Shown in pieces: positions 23,375 to 35,279 of a stretch of DNA of 64,000 bases. Positions within the stretch are counted from its first letter, which is position 1; every line of letters begins with the position of its first letter. A program made the translations under genes and the position numbers. The notes beneath the pieces were generated by a model that searched no databases, was not told the origin of the DNA, and worked only from the letters and a program-made list of their open reading frames with translations. The stretch covers positions 1,976,001 to 2,040,000 of the forward strand of contig NC_135364.1 in NCBI RefSeq assembly GCF_051622035.1, written 5' to 3'. This DNA comes from Arctopsyche grandis. Lineage: Eukaryota > Arthropoda > Insecta > Trichoptera > Hydropsychidae.

Positions 23375-24023
23375 GAATGTCTGTGTGTGTGTGTGTGTGT
23401 GTCTTGAATAGGCAACTAAGCTACTGAAGCGATTACGATGGAACTTTCAGAATTTGTTAAATGCATGTCCGGGAAGATTACTGTGAAAAAAAACGGGAAA
23501 AACGGGAATGAGTGTCATTCCCATTATCACGTCGCGATCAGGGTGTTCGCTGCCTGCGTTATTCCGACAAATGAGAACGGAAACGAGAACGGGAACGGGA
23601 ACGGGAATTGCATGCATTGAGTGGGCTACAGACGCTCCGGAATTCCGGAGAGGTATTCCTTGCTCTAGACCTTGAGCTATTCCTTTCGGTCGACCTGAAA
23701 TTGTATGGGGTTACACACGCTCCGGTACGCCTCTCCGGTATGACGCGATGTTACTGTGAAAAGAAATCGCCCAAAAACGGGAACGGAAACGGGAAAAACG
23801 GGAATGAGTGTCATTGCAACACTATAATTTCAAATGTTTTGAGCGTCGCGACCTGCGTTGTTAGATAAATTAAACAAATAATTGAATTATTTCAAATGTG
23901 TTCGATGTGCCTGCGTTTTTCCGACAAATGGGAACGACAACGGGAACGGGAACGATAACAGGAACGGGAACGAGAATTTCATGCGTTATTGTGGCATTGC
24001 AACGCATGCCGGGGTTCAGCTAG
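23332..24023 (+). mobile_element. Non-autonomous Helitron, 692 bp, complete
   Basis: Inserted between A and T: A|TCTATATATA at the 5' end and TTCAGCTAG|T at the 3' end. The 3' subterminal hairpin is GGCATTGCAACGCATGCC, about 8 bases before CTAG. The interior has a TA tract, a TG tract, repeated AACGGGAACGGG words and no Rep/helicase. Confidence 0.88.
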
Positions 24024-24084
24024 TAAATTATAATTTTTGACACTTGGATGATGATGCGCATCGCCCATCTTAGATCTTAGCAAC

Positions 24085-24235
24085 CAACACTTATTTATTT
24101 AAGGGTCCGGTTAGGTTAGGTTAAGTAGGGTTGTCCCTATTCATTTAAGATTAGGTTGTTAGGATCGGTATTTATTAAAAAAAAAAACATACATATCTTA
24201 GCAGCCAACATTTATTTATTTAAGGGCACGCATAT
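24085..24235 (-). mobile_element. Core fragment of the GTTACAGTGAAA MITE
   Basis: Shares TTAAGGGT, AGGTTAGGTTAAGTAGGG and TTAGGTTGTTAGG with the cores of 113-401 and 48930-49217. Terminal repeats are missing. A second partial unit starts near 24192. Confidence 0.5.
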
Positions 24236-25839
24236 CCGAGAAAAAGTCAGTCCAAGGGAAAAAACAAAAATCAGGAAAAATCAAGAAGGAAAAAAAAATA
24301 ATACTCGGACCATAGACTAGAAAATGTAACATATTTTTTTTTCAAATTTTCTCAAGTGACATCTGTCATGTGCAGCAGGAATTTCTCTTTACAACCCCAA
24401 TTTTATATATACTTTTTTCTTTTTAAAAAGGAGTGTTGCACATGCTACGACTACGCGGGCAATTCGGGGCTTAATTAAGAAACGAGCGGGAGAGAGCGAC
24501 CCCTATGAATAATGCAAGTGCATAATTTAAAAATTACCCACTGGGAGTCTTGAATGGCAAAAAAAAAACAACAGCAGGCGACGAAAGAAATCTCTCGACC
24601 GATTGTATAATATAATCATCGTTTAAGGGTTAAAGAATAGGGTTTGTGTATGTACAGTGGTGGTTAACGACTGTCCCCTGATAAGCGATTTAGCACGTTT
24701 GAACAGCGCGCGACTTTTTATTTTATGTATAAGTGTCAAATGTAAACATGCATTTTAAAGGTATAGGTTGTGGATCCACTTACCAGCATATTATACGAGT
24801 ATGTACATATGATATAACATATAAATTTAAAATATATGGTACATAAAAGTGATAGCGAGTATAATTTTTATATTCCGGACTATAATTTTTAGTATTTAGT
24901 TGAGAGCATTTCACTGATCTATGCTTCTAGTTATATGTAGAAACAAAATAAGAGTCAGATAAATTGGAAAGCCCTAACAAGAAACGATCCATCTGGATTT
25001 CAATAACCATAAAGATATCTGGACATCAGAAGAAAATCGAATAACTTTTTCGATTCCCACTCTCCGAATCGAAAGGCGTGGTTTATTCGGAAACGGTTTC
25101 CAACCACTGTGAACAGCAATAAAAATAATGTGAAAATCATACAATCACATCCGAAAATTATCACAGAGAGCTAAATAGCACATTCACGAATTTACACATC
25201 CGGAAAAATAAACAGACTACAACCCGACATGGGTGCAAACATGCATACATATTGCACAGAAAATACGTACATACATACATACATACATAAAATACTTGGT
25301 ATTGTATATTCTCTGGAGAACGCTGCCAAGCGTTTTGGCATGCAACAGTTATTGCCGCAGTTAAGTTAAACGTGACATTACAAAGCACTAATAAGATAAA
25401 CCGAGTGCGCTCGAAACACGTGAACACCGAAGCGCCATTTAAAAATTTACAATTCACCAACTTTACATTTCCCCGCCGAACGGTCGAACAGACCAAATCA
25501 AACGAACCAGAAAACTTTTTGTGCAAGTTTAAGCGCAAAGTTTTAAGGGACGACGGGTATCCGTTTATTCTGAAACTCGCGACCGTTCTGTATGTCCGTC
25601 CTTCGACTTTGCGACTTGCGACGTTCCACAATTAAATATTATATCTGGCCTCGAATTCGAAAGGGACGACGTGGAAAGATCCAGCTCCCCCAAGTCGAGG
25701 TTTTGACTTTTAATTTTGATTTAAACCGAAGGGCAAGACCGGACGCGTGACAATCTCAAAGGAAAATGTTTTCAAATTATCTCAATGTACTATGTATGTA
25801 TTTTTTATTTTATTTTTTACATACATATATACAAATATA
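24236..25839. other. No gene recognised; SINE remnant at 24950-25045
   Basis: A minus-strand SINE central domain remnant (AAGAAACGATCCATCTGG) lies at about 24950-25045. The stretch 25330-25760 is GC-moderate and apparently unique, with overlapping open frames on both strands but no splice-bounded coding signal. It may be conserved non-coding sequence of the surrounding intron. Confidence 0.4.
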
Positions 25840-26310
25840 CCAGGAAGGCTTAACGGGTAAACCCCAAATGCGCCTTCCTGGTCCACATAATTATTACATA
25901 GATACATGTAAATCTAAACAATATCTGACATCTATGGTCAGATATTACAAACATCGTACATATGAATACGATAAATAACGATAAATTTGTATTGTTACTT
26001 TCATGTAACAATACAAATTTTTATATTCGATAAACAACCACAAAGACATCTATGGTGAGCAATATGGCGAAACCTAAGATATAACAATAACTAAAGGTTT
26101 GCAACAGAAAATTGGGAAGGAAAGGAAGGAAACGCCAATTTTTACAGGAACCGTTTCAATGAAAATCAGAAAAATTGGCAAATTTTGATAAGAAACGATC
26201 GACCTCGACAAACCAGGTCTGGGTCTGGCCAACAACGAGACTTAGCGGGAATCGAACCCGTAACATCAAGTACGAAATAATTCAACATTTACCACTAGAC
26301 CACGCTGCTG
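25840..26310 (-). mobile_element. tRNA-derived SINE, complete
   Basis: Minus strand head CAGCGTGGTCTAGTGGTAAA (A box) and GGGTTCGATTCCCGC (B box), then the central domain with GATCGTTTCTTATC and GAAACGGTTCC, and the type B tail with CCAGGAAGGC at 25840. The middle carries a perfect 16-bp hairpin at 25983-26020. Confidence 0.88.
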
Positions 26311-26449
26311 TATGAATGTATGCCGGCCATATTTGATTTCATTGACTACACTAATTTGTTTTGTGGGAAAAAAAAGATTTCGTTAAATGTTCAATACAAT
26401 TTCCATAAAGTTTACAGTTGAAAAATGTAATCAGGCGCACTTGATGAAA

Positions 26450-27208
26450 ATATTGGTGTGCCGACAAAACCGCGCGGGACAAAATCACTTGGACGAACCG
26501 CACAGCGACAAAATAGCGTGGCGACAAAATCGCGCAACACATATATACATACATATAAATAAATATAAACAAGAAAAAAATACAAAAACCTAAATATAAA
26601 AAAGGTAGGAAAGGACTTAATTTAGATTTAATGATATATTTGTTTTGGGGCCGATTTAATGATATATTTACTATTGCGCAAACCAATATAGCGCGGCGAC
26701 AAAATCGCACAACGCATATATAAACAAGAAAATAAATATAAAAAAGTGATAAAAATATTAAAATCAGGTCTAATATATAAAAAAAATCCAACAGAACACA
26801 GTAATTTTAAAATAAGAATCGTTCATTTATTTTGAAAGTTTACTTTTGAATTTTTTGTTGATACTTCAATATTATTTTTAATTTAGGACATACATATAAC
26901 TATATTTAATATGTCTATTCTTGTTAATCAAGTTTCAATAAAGTGCGAATAAATTCAAAAATACACTTTTAAAATTCAAAAATACACTTTTAAAATTAAT
27001 AAATGATACTTAATTGATCATTACTGTGTTCTATCGGATTTTTCTTATACATTAGACCTGTTTTTAATACATTACTAATTTTTACATTTATTTTCTTGTT
27101 TACGTTTGTTTATATGTACATATACATATATGCGTTGCGCGATTTTGTCACCGCGTGGTTTCGTCCAGGCAATTTTGTCCCGCGCAGTTTTGTGACCGCG
27201 CCAAAAAT
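26450..27208. mobile_element. Foldback-like element, copy 2
   Basis: The left arm begins with CGACAAAACCGCGCGGGAC and the right arm, reversed, with CACAAAACTGCGCGGGAC. Arms of 100-300 bp include repeated GCGACAAAATCGCGCAAC and GGTCTAATATATAA/TTAGACCTG. The interior is AT-rich with a direct repeat of ATTCAAAAATACACTTTTAA at 26954-26996. No transposase is present. Confidence 0.7.
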
Positions 27209-28189
27209 ATTGAGAACCGTTTAAAAATCTGCACACTGTCGCTGTAACCAAGGTTGTGGAATCGGATCAAAATTTACCGACTCCGACTCCAATTTTTGAA
27301 ACCTTTCATTACAAAAGCAAATTTTAAATTTATTGTTTAGCTATTATTTTAAATATAATTCGAAAAAATTGTTTGGCCGAATTCCCGATATTGCTTGAAT
27401 GAAAATAAAACCGTCTACAAATTTAATCTACATATGCATATTGTAAATTTGTATACATATACATTTATAGAAGTATACGTGTAGACGCATAAATATACTC
27501 ATCATGTAAATTGCTTATTTGGCGACGAAATAAATAATGAACTTCGAAATCGATAATAAAATTTCGAATCGGAATTGAAAATCGCATTGTAGAAAGTGGT
27601 ATAATATAATACAATGTCGTCCAATTAAACGTAGAAAGGAAGGCGTCCCCGGTCTCTCTGTCCTCGTCAAGAAAACTGGCGACCCATTTTTAGGGTCGTT
27701 CGTTCGTACACGACGTATGTACCAGGGTGGAGGGGGTGGGAGTGGGGGTTGAGAATTGGGGTGGAGATCGTAGTGTAGATGGGGTTCGTTGGCTGCAAAG
27801 GAATTTCAATTATCCTCAGGAAGGACCCAACACCAGCTGTCTCCAAGTTTCCATCGTTCCAACGAGCTCAAAAGAGCAGCACGCCCCTATTTATTAACTT
27901 ATCACGTTTCAATGATGCAGATTATAGTCTAATACAGATTTGCATCTGCAAACTCTCCCCATAATGACCATTTTTAATATATCCAAGCAGAGAAACCTCT
28001 GATTTTTATCAACAGTCTAATGTTTTTCTCGTTGACATATTAACGGTTAATTTTGGAAAGGAATTCATAGTTGAAGTTAAGTAAATAAAAATAAAAAATA
28101 TATAAATATTCAGCTTAATGCGTTCGGTAGCTTGAAACTTAAATTCAAAAAAGCAACAATACTATTGATATTTAAATTTTTTCAAATAT
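27209..28189. other. No gene recognised
   Basis: A decayed repeat containing CCGACTCCGACTCCAATTTT lies near 27278. The part at 27640-27960 is apparently unique and GC-moderate, with no splice-bounded frame. Confidence 0.4.
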
Positions 28190-28320
28190 TTATTGCGTGG
28201 TTTTGTCGATGCGTGCTTTTTCCTTATGTGGTTTGTCGGCGCGCTCTTTTGTCGCTGCACGCGACTTTGACTGCGCGGCTACGTTGGCGCAGTTTTGTCC
28301 CGCGCACTTTTGACTGAATA
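28190..28320. mobile_element. Foldback-element terminal fragment
   Basis: Iterated GCGTGGTTTTGTCG, CGCGCTCTTTTGTCGC and GCAGTTTTGTCCCGCGC words match the termini of 26450-27208. A single arm only. Confidence 0.6.
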
Positions 28321-28411
28321 CAAATTAGCTAAGTTATATAAAATGTATATTTTCTCGTAACCCTTTGGCCGAGGCAACTTTAGTGAATTTGTATCTAGTT
28401 TTCGAACATAT

Positions 28412-28801
28412 TGTTGCGTAAGGGTGGGTGGAGGATCCAAGTAAAAGGCCAACAGTCGTATCACAGCATTTATTGATGATTCAGGAGTTACACGCACTGT
28501 CACCGCTCAGTCCAGAATCCCCTGATATCGCCTACGTACCGCCTTATAAGGGGTAGATCTCTCAGGACGTCTAATCTGTTTACCTACTGTATAGTCACGT
28601 ATTCGGATATGTATTCCCACGGTATGAGAAGTGCAATCATTGTTTCATGCACTTAGCTTGTCGCTAATCCTTAAAATCCACTTATACCAGTCGCACGGTA
28701 TGCATTTAGTTAATCCGTTAACAGATATCCGTTATAGATAATCTTTGAACGGTCACACAGTCTCTGGGATTCTATTCGCTTAATCCGCGGCGTACGTTAC
28801 A
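28412..28801 (-). repeat. Solo LTR of the 6898-9829 family (390 bp)
   Basis: Begins TGTTGCGTAAGGGTGGG and ends CGCGGCGTACGTTACA, the reverse complement of the LTR at 6898. It is flanked by a 4-bp TSD, ATAT (28408-28411, 28802-28805). It differs from the young copy by scattered substitutions and small deletions, so it is an older insertion. Confidence 0.9.
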
Positions 28802-30672
28802 ATATGTACATAAATTGTAATATTTGTTTTCGAACATAAATTTTAATAAAGTGACCAAATATGTCAATTGACAGCTGAAATATTTTTTTCAATAGTGAAT
28901 CATGCCTTAAGTGTTTTGTTAACAAAGTGAGTCACGCCAATGGCATTTTATGCACGACGTCTATAGCGGTCATCTGTGGGCAAAAGTTTAAACACGCTTG
29001 CAAATCTACTCGCGAACGTGAAAGTGTCCATGTTTTTGAACACAAACATATAGCTATTCACATTCTATTTATAAAAAAGTAACAAATTGAAAAAACCTAT
29101 GAAGTGAAAAAAAATCCTCACATGAGAAGTGTCACCATCAAAAAATGAACCAATAACGTAAATAAGATCATCTTTAATACTTACAATACAATACAAACAT
29201 TCGGCACACGTTACACACGGTAAAAGTGAAACTTACGTAACGCTCCCGCGTCGAATTGCCCGCTAGGAGTTTAGACACACTTCAATAACTAATAATAGAT
29301 GTTGCAAGCATATTATAGTTCACTTTAAATTAACCAGACGCTGAAATTTAAGAAAGTTTGCAAGCAACATTTGATAGATGGCAAAAATTTGAAACAATCC
29401 ACATGATTTTCCCTCCACAGTCATCCGAATGAAGCGTATGTTACGCCCGAGTGCAAATTAAATAGTTTGCTGAAAATTCCGAAATGAGAGCGTCCATCCG
29501 TCGCAATCGTAAAAATTTATCAGTCGTAAAAACGAAGACTTAGATGGGGGTGGGTTGGGTGGGACTTTTGGGGCGTTTGACGGGTGAAAAGTGGGGAGGG
29601 GAGGGGGTTGAAGTATTAGTGGAGTTTTAAATTAAGGCGAGATCGGCATAGATTTCCGATAAAACTTACTTCATTAAAACGTTCTCTCCATGGGTGGGTG
29701 GGTGGGGTAGTTTTCGGCTTTGTCGCTGTCGCGGGACCAACTTTTCTCAACCCCCCCTCCCCCGTCGTGAGATTTTCACTTTCGACATTAAACGCTCGAA
29801 CAATATTTGCGGTTAACTTAACCGGCTCTGATAGCTTAATGCCTCGTTAAGATTAACTCGAATTTTCAAACCCCACCCCCTCCTTTCAATATAGACCCAG
29901 TCTAAATATATTTTTATATTCGTTCTTTCGGTGGGTGGCGGTGGGTGTCTTTTCGGGGGAAAACTATGAATATAAATGGAGTCACTGTGAGGCTACTCCA
30001 AATAACTTTTCGCTAATGAATTATTTATGTTGGGGTTATGAGCAATTTAAATTTAATATAAATGTTATACGTTCTGTATATAAACAATGCCAGTTTTGGG
30101 TTCTGTTTATAAACAATGCCAGTTTTGGGTTTTGTGTTGTATAATTTTTATGAAATTAGCAAAATCTCATCTTGAAATGACAACATGAAAATACGACAAA
30201 TATAATAAATACCTTAATAAATAAATGAGACCTTTCTTTATTCGGAACCAAATGCAAAAACTCGCTTCAAAGAAAATTATAAACAACAGAACAATATTGA
30301 ATAAATTTTATTCAAATTCATATAATAATGATAATTAATGGTTTGAAAAAATATATATAAAATCAATCTGAATTGTAGACATCGTAATTACAAAATTACT
30401 AGGCATAACGAAAACTGGTTCATTACTTAAATTTTCCTCTATATAATTTCTAGTTTTTAATTTTAAATTTGAATACATAGTTCTAAAAGATCTATTTTGT
30501 GAAAAAGTTGATTTACGAGGTTTACAATTAGGATGAAATATGTATGTATGTATATAATATATATTAATCGCAATCTCACACAGATATACGATTATCGTTT
30601 AAAAAATGGAATGATTTTATCGTCTCTACTATATATGTATGTAATACTATAATACTCTCTACTATATATATA
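28802..30672. other. No gene recognised; G- and C-rich patches
   Basis: Purine-rich GGGTGGG tracts and pyrimidine-rich CCCCACCCCC tracts occur at 29545-29610, 29690-29765 and 29870-29945. A short direct duplication with CAGTTTTGGGTT lies at about 30090-30130. The rest is AT-rich. Confidence 0.4.
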
Positions 30673-31213
30673 GCCAGCAGTTTGGCTTAGTGGTAGCGTA
30701 TATATTTAGCACCACTGAGGTCATAGGTTCGAGTCCTCGCCACTGCTGGTTAGATTTGGGGGTTTTGTGACTCCAAATCGATCCTTTCTCTATCAGAGTT
30801 TGCCAATTTGATCTCATCATTGCTGAAACGGTTCCTGAAAATTGGTATTAGATCTAATCCTGTTGTCACAAAATCTGCCTGTGTATAGTTTGTAATAATT
30901 ATACACAGTAATCTGAAATCTATAGATATCTCTATAGACATCTCTATAATTTCGTATTTATTATATGTATAAAAAATGTATACAAAAAAAGAATCTAAAA
31001 ATAATCCATAGATGTCTCTATGATTATTATTTCTGATTAATTGTTATATGCTATATATTCTGATTGTATATGTATGTATTACTGTATTTCTGATTTCTGA
31101 TTGTTTATGTATTATGTATTTCGTTAACGTACACCCGTCGCATTGGAGCAAATCTGTAATGGCGAGTGTATATTGATTTGTAACAATAAAATAAATAAAA
31201 AATAAAATAAATA
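30673..31213 (+). mobile_element. tRNA-derived SINE, type A tail, complete
   Basis: A box TGGCTTAGTGG (30683-30693) and B box GGTTCGAGTCC (30725-30735). The two ends of the tRNA-like part, GCCAGCAG and CTGCTGG, pair. The central domain contains TATCAGAGTTTGCCAATTTG. The type A tail GTCGCATTGGAGCAAATCTG, then TAATGGCGAGTG, is followed by AATAAAATAAATAAA. Confidence 0.9.
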
Positions 31214-31239
31214 ATACTACTAATATATGCTTGTATATA

Positions 31240-31425
31240 ATATATGGCAAACTAATTATTGCGCTAATTGCGATTATGTTAATTTGCGATATTGCGACAA
31301 TCGTTGCCAAAAAAATCACGAATACGGAATATCCGGCACTTGAGTTCTCATTAGTACAAAATTTCGCGTGGGTAGCTTTCAATTGATAGAGTTATTGGGT
31401 GCCAGATGTTCCGTGATCAAGATAT
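31240..31425 (-). repeat. 176-bp dispersed repeat, copy 1
   Basis: Reverse complement shares GATCACGGAACATCTGGCAC, AATGAGAACTCAAGTGCC and ATTCCGTATTCGTGATTTTT with 48128-48303, and the same blocks in diverged form with 42359-42534. Confidence 0.75.
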
Positions 31426-31469
31426 TGTTCAGGGATTCGTAAAGCTTATGCGCAAACAAATTATCTAAA

Positions 31470-31731
31470 TTCATAGACACTTATGGTCAAATCTGTAAAT
31501 TTGCAACATTTTATACAATTCAGCGAAATTCAAGATGTGCGAGAAAATGGGGAAGGTTGCCAATTTTTCGGAACTGTTTCAATGAAAATCAGATAAATTG
31601 ACAAACTCTGATAGGAAACGATCGATCTGGAGTCACAAATCCTAGGTCTGGCCAGCAGAAACCAGTGGGATTTGAACCCGTGGCCACTTTGTTCAAAGCA
31701 TTATATGCTAACCAGTATTCTATTCTGCTTA
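31470..31731 (-). mobile_element. tRNA-derived SINE, 3'-truncated
   Basis: Central domain on the minus strand (GATCGTTTCCTATCAGAG, GAAACAGTTCC) and a diverged head with GGGTTCAAATCC. The tail is absent. Confidence 0.7.
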
Positions 31732-32414
31732 ACTTTAACTTTAACTGTATTAACTTTAAAACAGATACGGCCGATTACTCTTCATATGCTGGTCAATTAC
31801 TATACACAAGCCGGCCAGTTACTGTACCCTCTCCCGTAGATCTATTTATATTCAAATGAGGTCAAATATACATACATATGATGAAAATCTAAACATGCAA
31901 TGCACTGAGCCAAATGCATCTAAAATTGAAAACTTTGATGAAAGATAATTTGCACTGTGAATTTCCGTCACACGTTCAAATACGAATGCAGTTTGCACAT
32001 GGTGCAATCTTGTCACGTGCACGCGGCTAAAACTAAACTAACAAACCCGGAGTTTGCATCATTTATGTATAGATATAATGCATACATATGTACTTGCTTA
32101 TGTATATTGTACATAATTTATTTTTTAAATGTTTTTTTTTTCTTATATTTTTCGATCGATTCACGTCACTAATTGGCGTCAGGGTAGGTTTCAATTAAAT
32201 TTTTTCACGCGGATGCTCAGCCAAATAATAAATTGCTTTTATTCCTCTTCCAATTATATTGGAAATATAAAGGATCGATGCAGATACGACCTACTTCTAT
32301 AAAGCCTCTATTTAGAAAGAGTAAATTCATATAATTTTGATAAATTCACTCATTCATAGATTATTGTAAGAATTTACAATACTCATACGCCATAAATTTG
32401 TAATTCTATAATAA
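31732..32414. other. No gene recognised
   Basis: Short frames without splice or homology support. AT-rich. Confidence 0.45.
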
Positions 32415-32799
32415 TGTTACGTACGCCGCGGATTGAGCGAATTGCACTTAGACCAACGTATATTTGTTATCGCATTAACTAAGTGCTTGCACTTACTTTC
32501 AGGATTATATCTGGACTTTAAGTGCATTTAGGCTAAACAATGACCGTTATTAGTCCTTTCTCAGAATCGGTACGGGGAGACCCAATGTCGTGGAAATACA
32601 TATATCGAATACGTGACTATACAACAGGTAAACAGATTATGCATCCTGAGAGATCTACCCTTTATAAGATGGTACGTAGGCGATATCATGTCATTCTGGA
32701 CTGAGCACTGCCAGTGCGTGTATCTCCGTAATCATCAATAAATGCTGTGAAACGACTGTTGGCCTTTTACTTGGATCCTCCACCCACCCCTACGCAACA
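32415..32799 (+). repeat. Solo LTR of the 6898-9829 family (385 bp)
   Basis: Starts TGTTACGTACGCCGCGG and ends CCTACGCAACA. Flanked by ATAA on both sides (32411-32414, 32800-32803), the same TSD as the full element. The central part differs considerably from the 6898 LTR, so it is an older or subfamily copy. Confidence 0.9.
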
Positions 32800-32869
32800 A
32801 TAATATATATATAAAAACGGACTGTCGGTAAATATGTATGTATGTATGTATATAAATATGTGACAGACG

Positions 32870-33047
32870 ATGGAGCAGTATGGGGATTTCTGGATTCCTT
32901 TTTGTTTCGGATACGGACACCATTTTCAGTTCCGGATACCGATCTCTGTTTCAGTTCCGATTCCAATTAATTATTACTATACGTATTGTATCTTTATTTT
33001 AAATCATTTCCGAAACCACCCGTTGAAATCAACGGGCACAACACTAG
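32870..33047 (+). mobile_element. Helitron 3' end fragment
   Basis: TTCCGGATACC/TTTCAGTTCCG units are followed by CCCGTTGAAATCAACGGG (hairpin), then CACAACACTAG|T. Same family as 21165-21462. Confidence 0.72.
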
Positions 33048-33165
33048 TTCTATATAAAAACCCAACTATTGTGTCAATATGAGTCATTAAGACGGCCTCG
33101 ATTAGTATCGTTTTGATATTATTTTTTCTCAGATTCACAATTCTTATAATATTTTTAGATTCAAT

Positions 33166-33245
33166 CATAACGGAAGTAAGATTAACATACATACATACAT
33201 ATATTATCATAACGGAAGTAAGATTAACATACATACATACATATA
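33166..33245. repeat. Direct repeat, unit about 41 bp, two copies
   Basis: ATCATAACGGAAGTAAGATT followed by CATACATACATACATATAT occurs twice in tandem. Confidence 0.85.
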
Positions 33246-33405
33246 TGAATCCTAAGAAAGCTCAAATTGGTTAAAAATCTTATGATCATACATAGCTACA
33301 TAATTACTTATTTGTTATATTCATACAAATGGCTATTAGTAATTCCAAAAATGTATAGTCGGCTTCATTTATATAATGTATTATTGGATTGAGCCCAACA
33401 AACAA

Positions 33406-33660
33406 CTAGCAGCATAAATCAGTGGTAAGCGTGTAATTCTTTCAATTGTGCGGTCACGGGTTCCAGCCTGGCTTTGTTGCTGCTGGCCAAACCTTAGTAA
33501 TCCTGTCACGGCATCTCAAATTTTTTTGGTATTTAAAATACTGCAAACTTGTCCATACATGTCTCTATGATTGTTGATCGATGTTTGTAATTGACCTTGA
33601 ATAATACCTACAAAATGTTTGTACAATGTGTGTACAACCATAGACGTGTAAAATAAAAAT
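33406..33660 (+). mobile_element. SINE, diverged copy
   Basis: Head TAGCAGCATAAATCAGTGG with the degenerate B-box CGGGTTCCAGCC and paired CTGCTGGCC, followed by a shortened central domain and ATGTCTCTATGATTG. Confidence 0.65.
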
Positions 33661-33714
33661 GGGTGTATACTTGTATAAATAAATCATATTATTATAATCT
33701 AATCCTACGAATGA

Positions 33715-33835
33715 ATGTTTTACCTATTCGGGTGTGCCTCATGGAACCAATTTAGGTCCTTTGCTTTTCTTAATATTCATCAACGATATCATTAAGGTCA
33801 TTGAATACTCTGTGATGACCTCTATCTTTAGAGAA
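33715..33835 (+). pseudogene. LINE reverse-transcriptase fragment
   Basis: One frame reads GVPHGTNLGPLLFLIFINDI, the conserved block just before the catalytic FADD motif of non-LTR reverse transcriptases (usual form GVPQGSxLGPLLF). Only about 35 codons remain. A hAT-like GGGGTGTCCAAACTTTTC follows at 33837. Confidence 0.75.
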
Positions 33836-34793
33836 GGGGTGTCCAAACTTTTCAGGACGAGGGTTAAATAAGAATATTTTAAGTATTGTATTAACAGGAC
33901 AGGATGTATGTTATTGAAGAGATTTTTGTGATTTGATATCTACTTTAAGATTTGCATTTCAATCCAAATCAACGCCAGCACTCAATCCATCACATCTCTA
34001 AAATGTACTGGGACAACAATTGCATCCAAGTGATTTTCAACCTCCACGTTGGTTCTAAAATACGCCACTTTACCACATTATTACCTTCGAATCCGATGTG
34101 CGGTGCAAAAGAATGGGGCTTTCCGTACACAATCGAGTCGTTCAAAGACGAATGGTTCCTGTTTATGGGTGTTAGCCCTGGAAGTGTTCGGAATGGGGTT
34201 TTCGTGGCACCACCTCGACCAGAAAGTGCGAATTCTCCACGCCGAAGACGAATAGCCAGGTACAGGCGACAGGCTATTTAACAAGCAGTAGGTGAGATAT
34301 TTATAGGGTTAATTTAGGCTGTAAATCGGAACAAAGAAAGGGCTGCGAGCGCGAGCGATGAACCGGCAAATAATTCACACTTCCGTCGGGAAACAATACG
34401 CGAAGTGCTCCAGAATTTGCGTCCAAAACTTCAATCTGTCGACAGGCAACTCAATTATAAAATTATTTTAGGCTTCTATTTATCATTTCAAATTCCCTTC
34501 TCTTTATTCCCGATACAAATCCACGACCTTTGATAATTCGACTTTCAGTTGTCGGAAAATATCCTGCTGTTCGCTTACTTTTATAAGAGAAACAGTCTTT
34601 AACAAAACATGAAAATATTATGGGAAGCATACAAAAATAAAAAATCGACTCAAAATAAATGAAATTTGTTGATTAATTAAAAATGTAAAAATGAAATACA
34701 TACTTTGAAAAAAGTTTTAATCATGTTTACATAAATCGTACAAAATGCTGTAAAAATACATTTCAATTTTTGCACGTATTTATTACTTCTATA
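33836..34793. other. No gene recognised; open frame 33952-34281
   Basis: An ORF of about 110 codons on the plus strand contains AKEWGFPYTIESFKDEWF and ends in an Arg-rich segment. I recognise no family and see no splice signals. The rest is AT-rich. Confidence 0.3.
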
Positions 34794-35241
34794 TATTTTA
34801 TTTTATTTTATTTTATTGTGACAAATCAATACACACTCGCCATTACAGATTTGCTCCAATGCGACGGGTGTACGTTAATGAAATACATAAACAATCAGAA
34901 ATCAGAAATACAGTAATACATATATATACAATCAGAATATATAGAATATAACAATTAATCAGAAATAATAATCATAGTGACATCTATGGATTTCAGATTA
35001 CTGTGTATAATTAATACAAATTATACACAGGCAGATTTTTGTGACAACAGGATTAGATTTTTTAATACCAATTTTCAGGAACCGTTTCAGCAATGATCAG
35101 ATAAAATTGGCAAACTCTGATAGAGAAACGATCGATTTGGAGTCACAAAACCCCCAAATCTAACCAGCAGTGGCGAGGACACGAACCTATGACCTCAGTG
35201 ATGCTAAATATATACGCATATCACTAAGCCAAACTGCTGGC
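34794..35241 (-). mobile_element. tRNA-derived SINE, type A tail, complete
   Basis: Reverse complement of the 30673-31213 type: tail CACTCGCCATTACAGATTTG, the central CAGATAAAATTGGCAAACTC and head CTAAGCCAAACTGCTGGC. It differs from 30673-31213 by few substitutions. Confidence 0.9.
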
Positions 35242-35279
35242 TATATGTATGTAGATGTACATATACTATGTACATACAC

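Noticed and set aside
25161-25631. 156-codon minus-strand frame
   Set aside because: No ATG with support, no splice pattern, and it ends in microsatellite-derived Cys-Met-Tyr-Val repeats. An antisense frame of similar size overlaps it.
30673-30760. tRNA gene candidate (A and B boxes)
   Set aside because: No proper cloverleaf anticodon stem. It is the head of a SINE with a conserved body and is repeated many times in the window.
33952-34281. 109-codon plus-strand frame
   Set aside because: No recognised family, splice signals or repeat support. Kept only as an unassigned frame.
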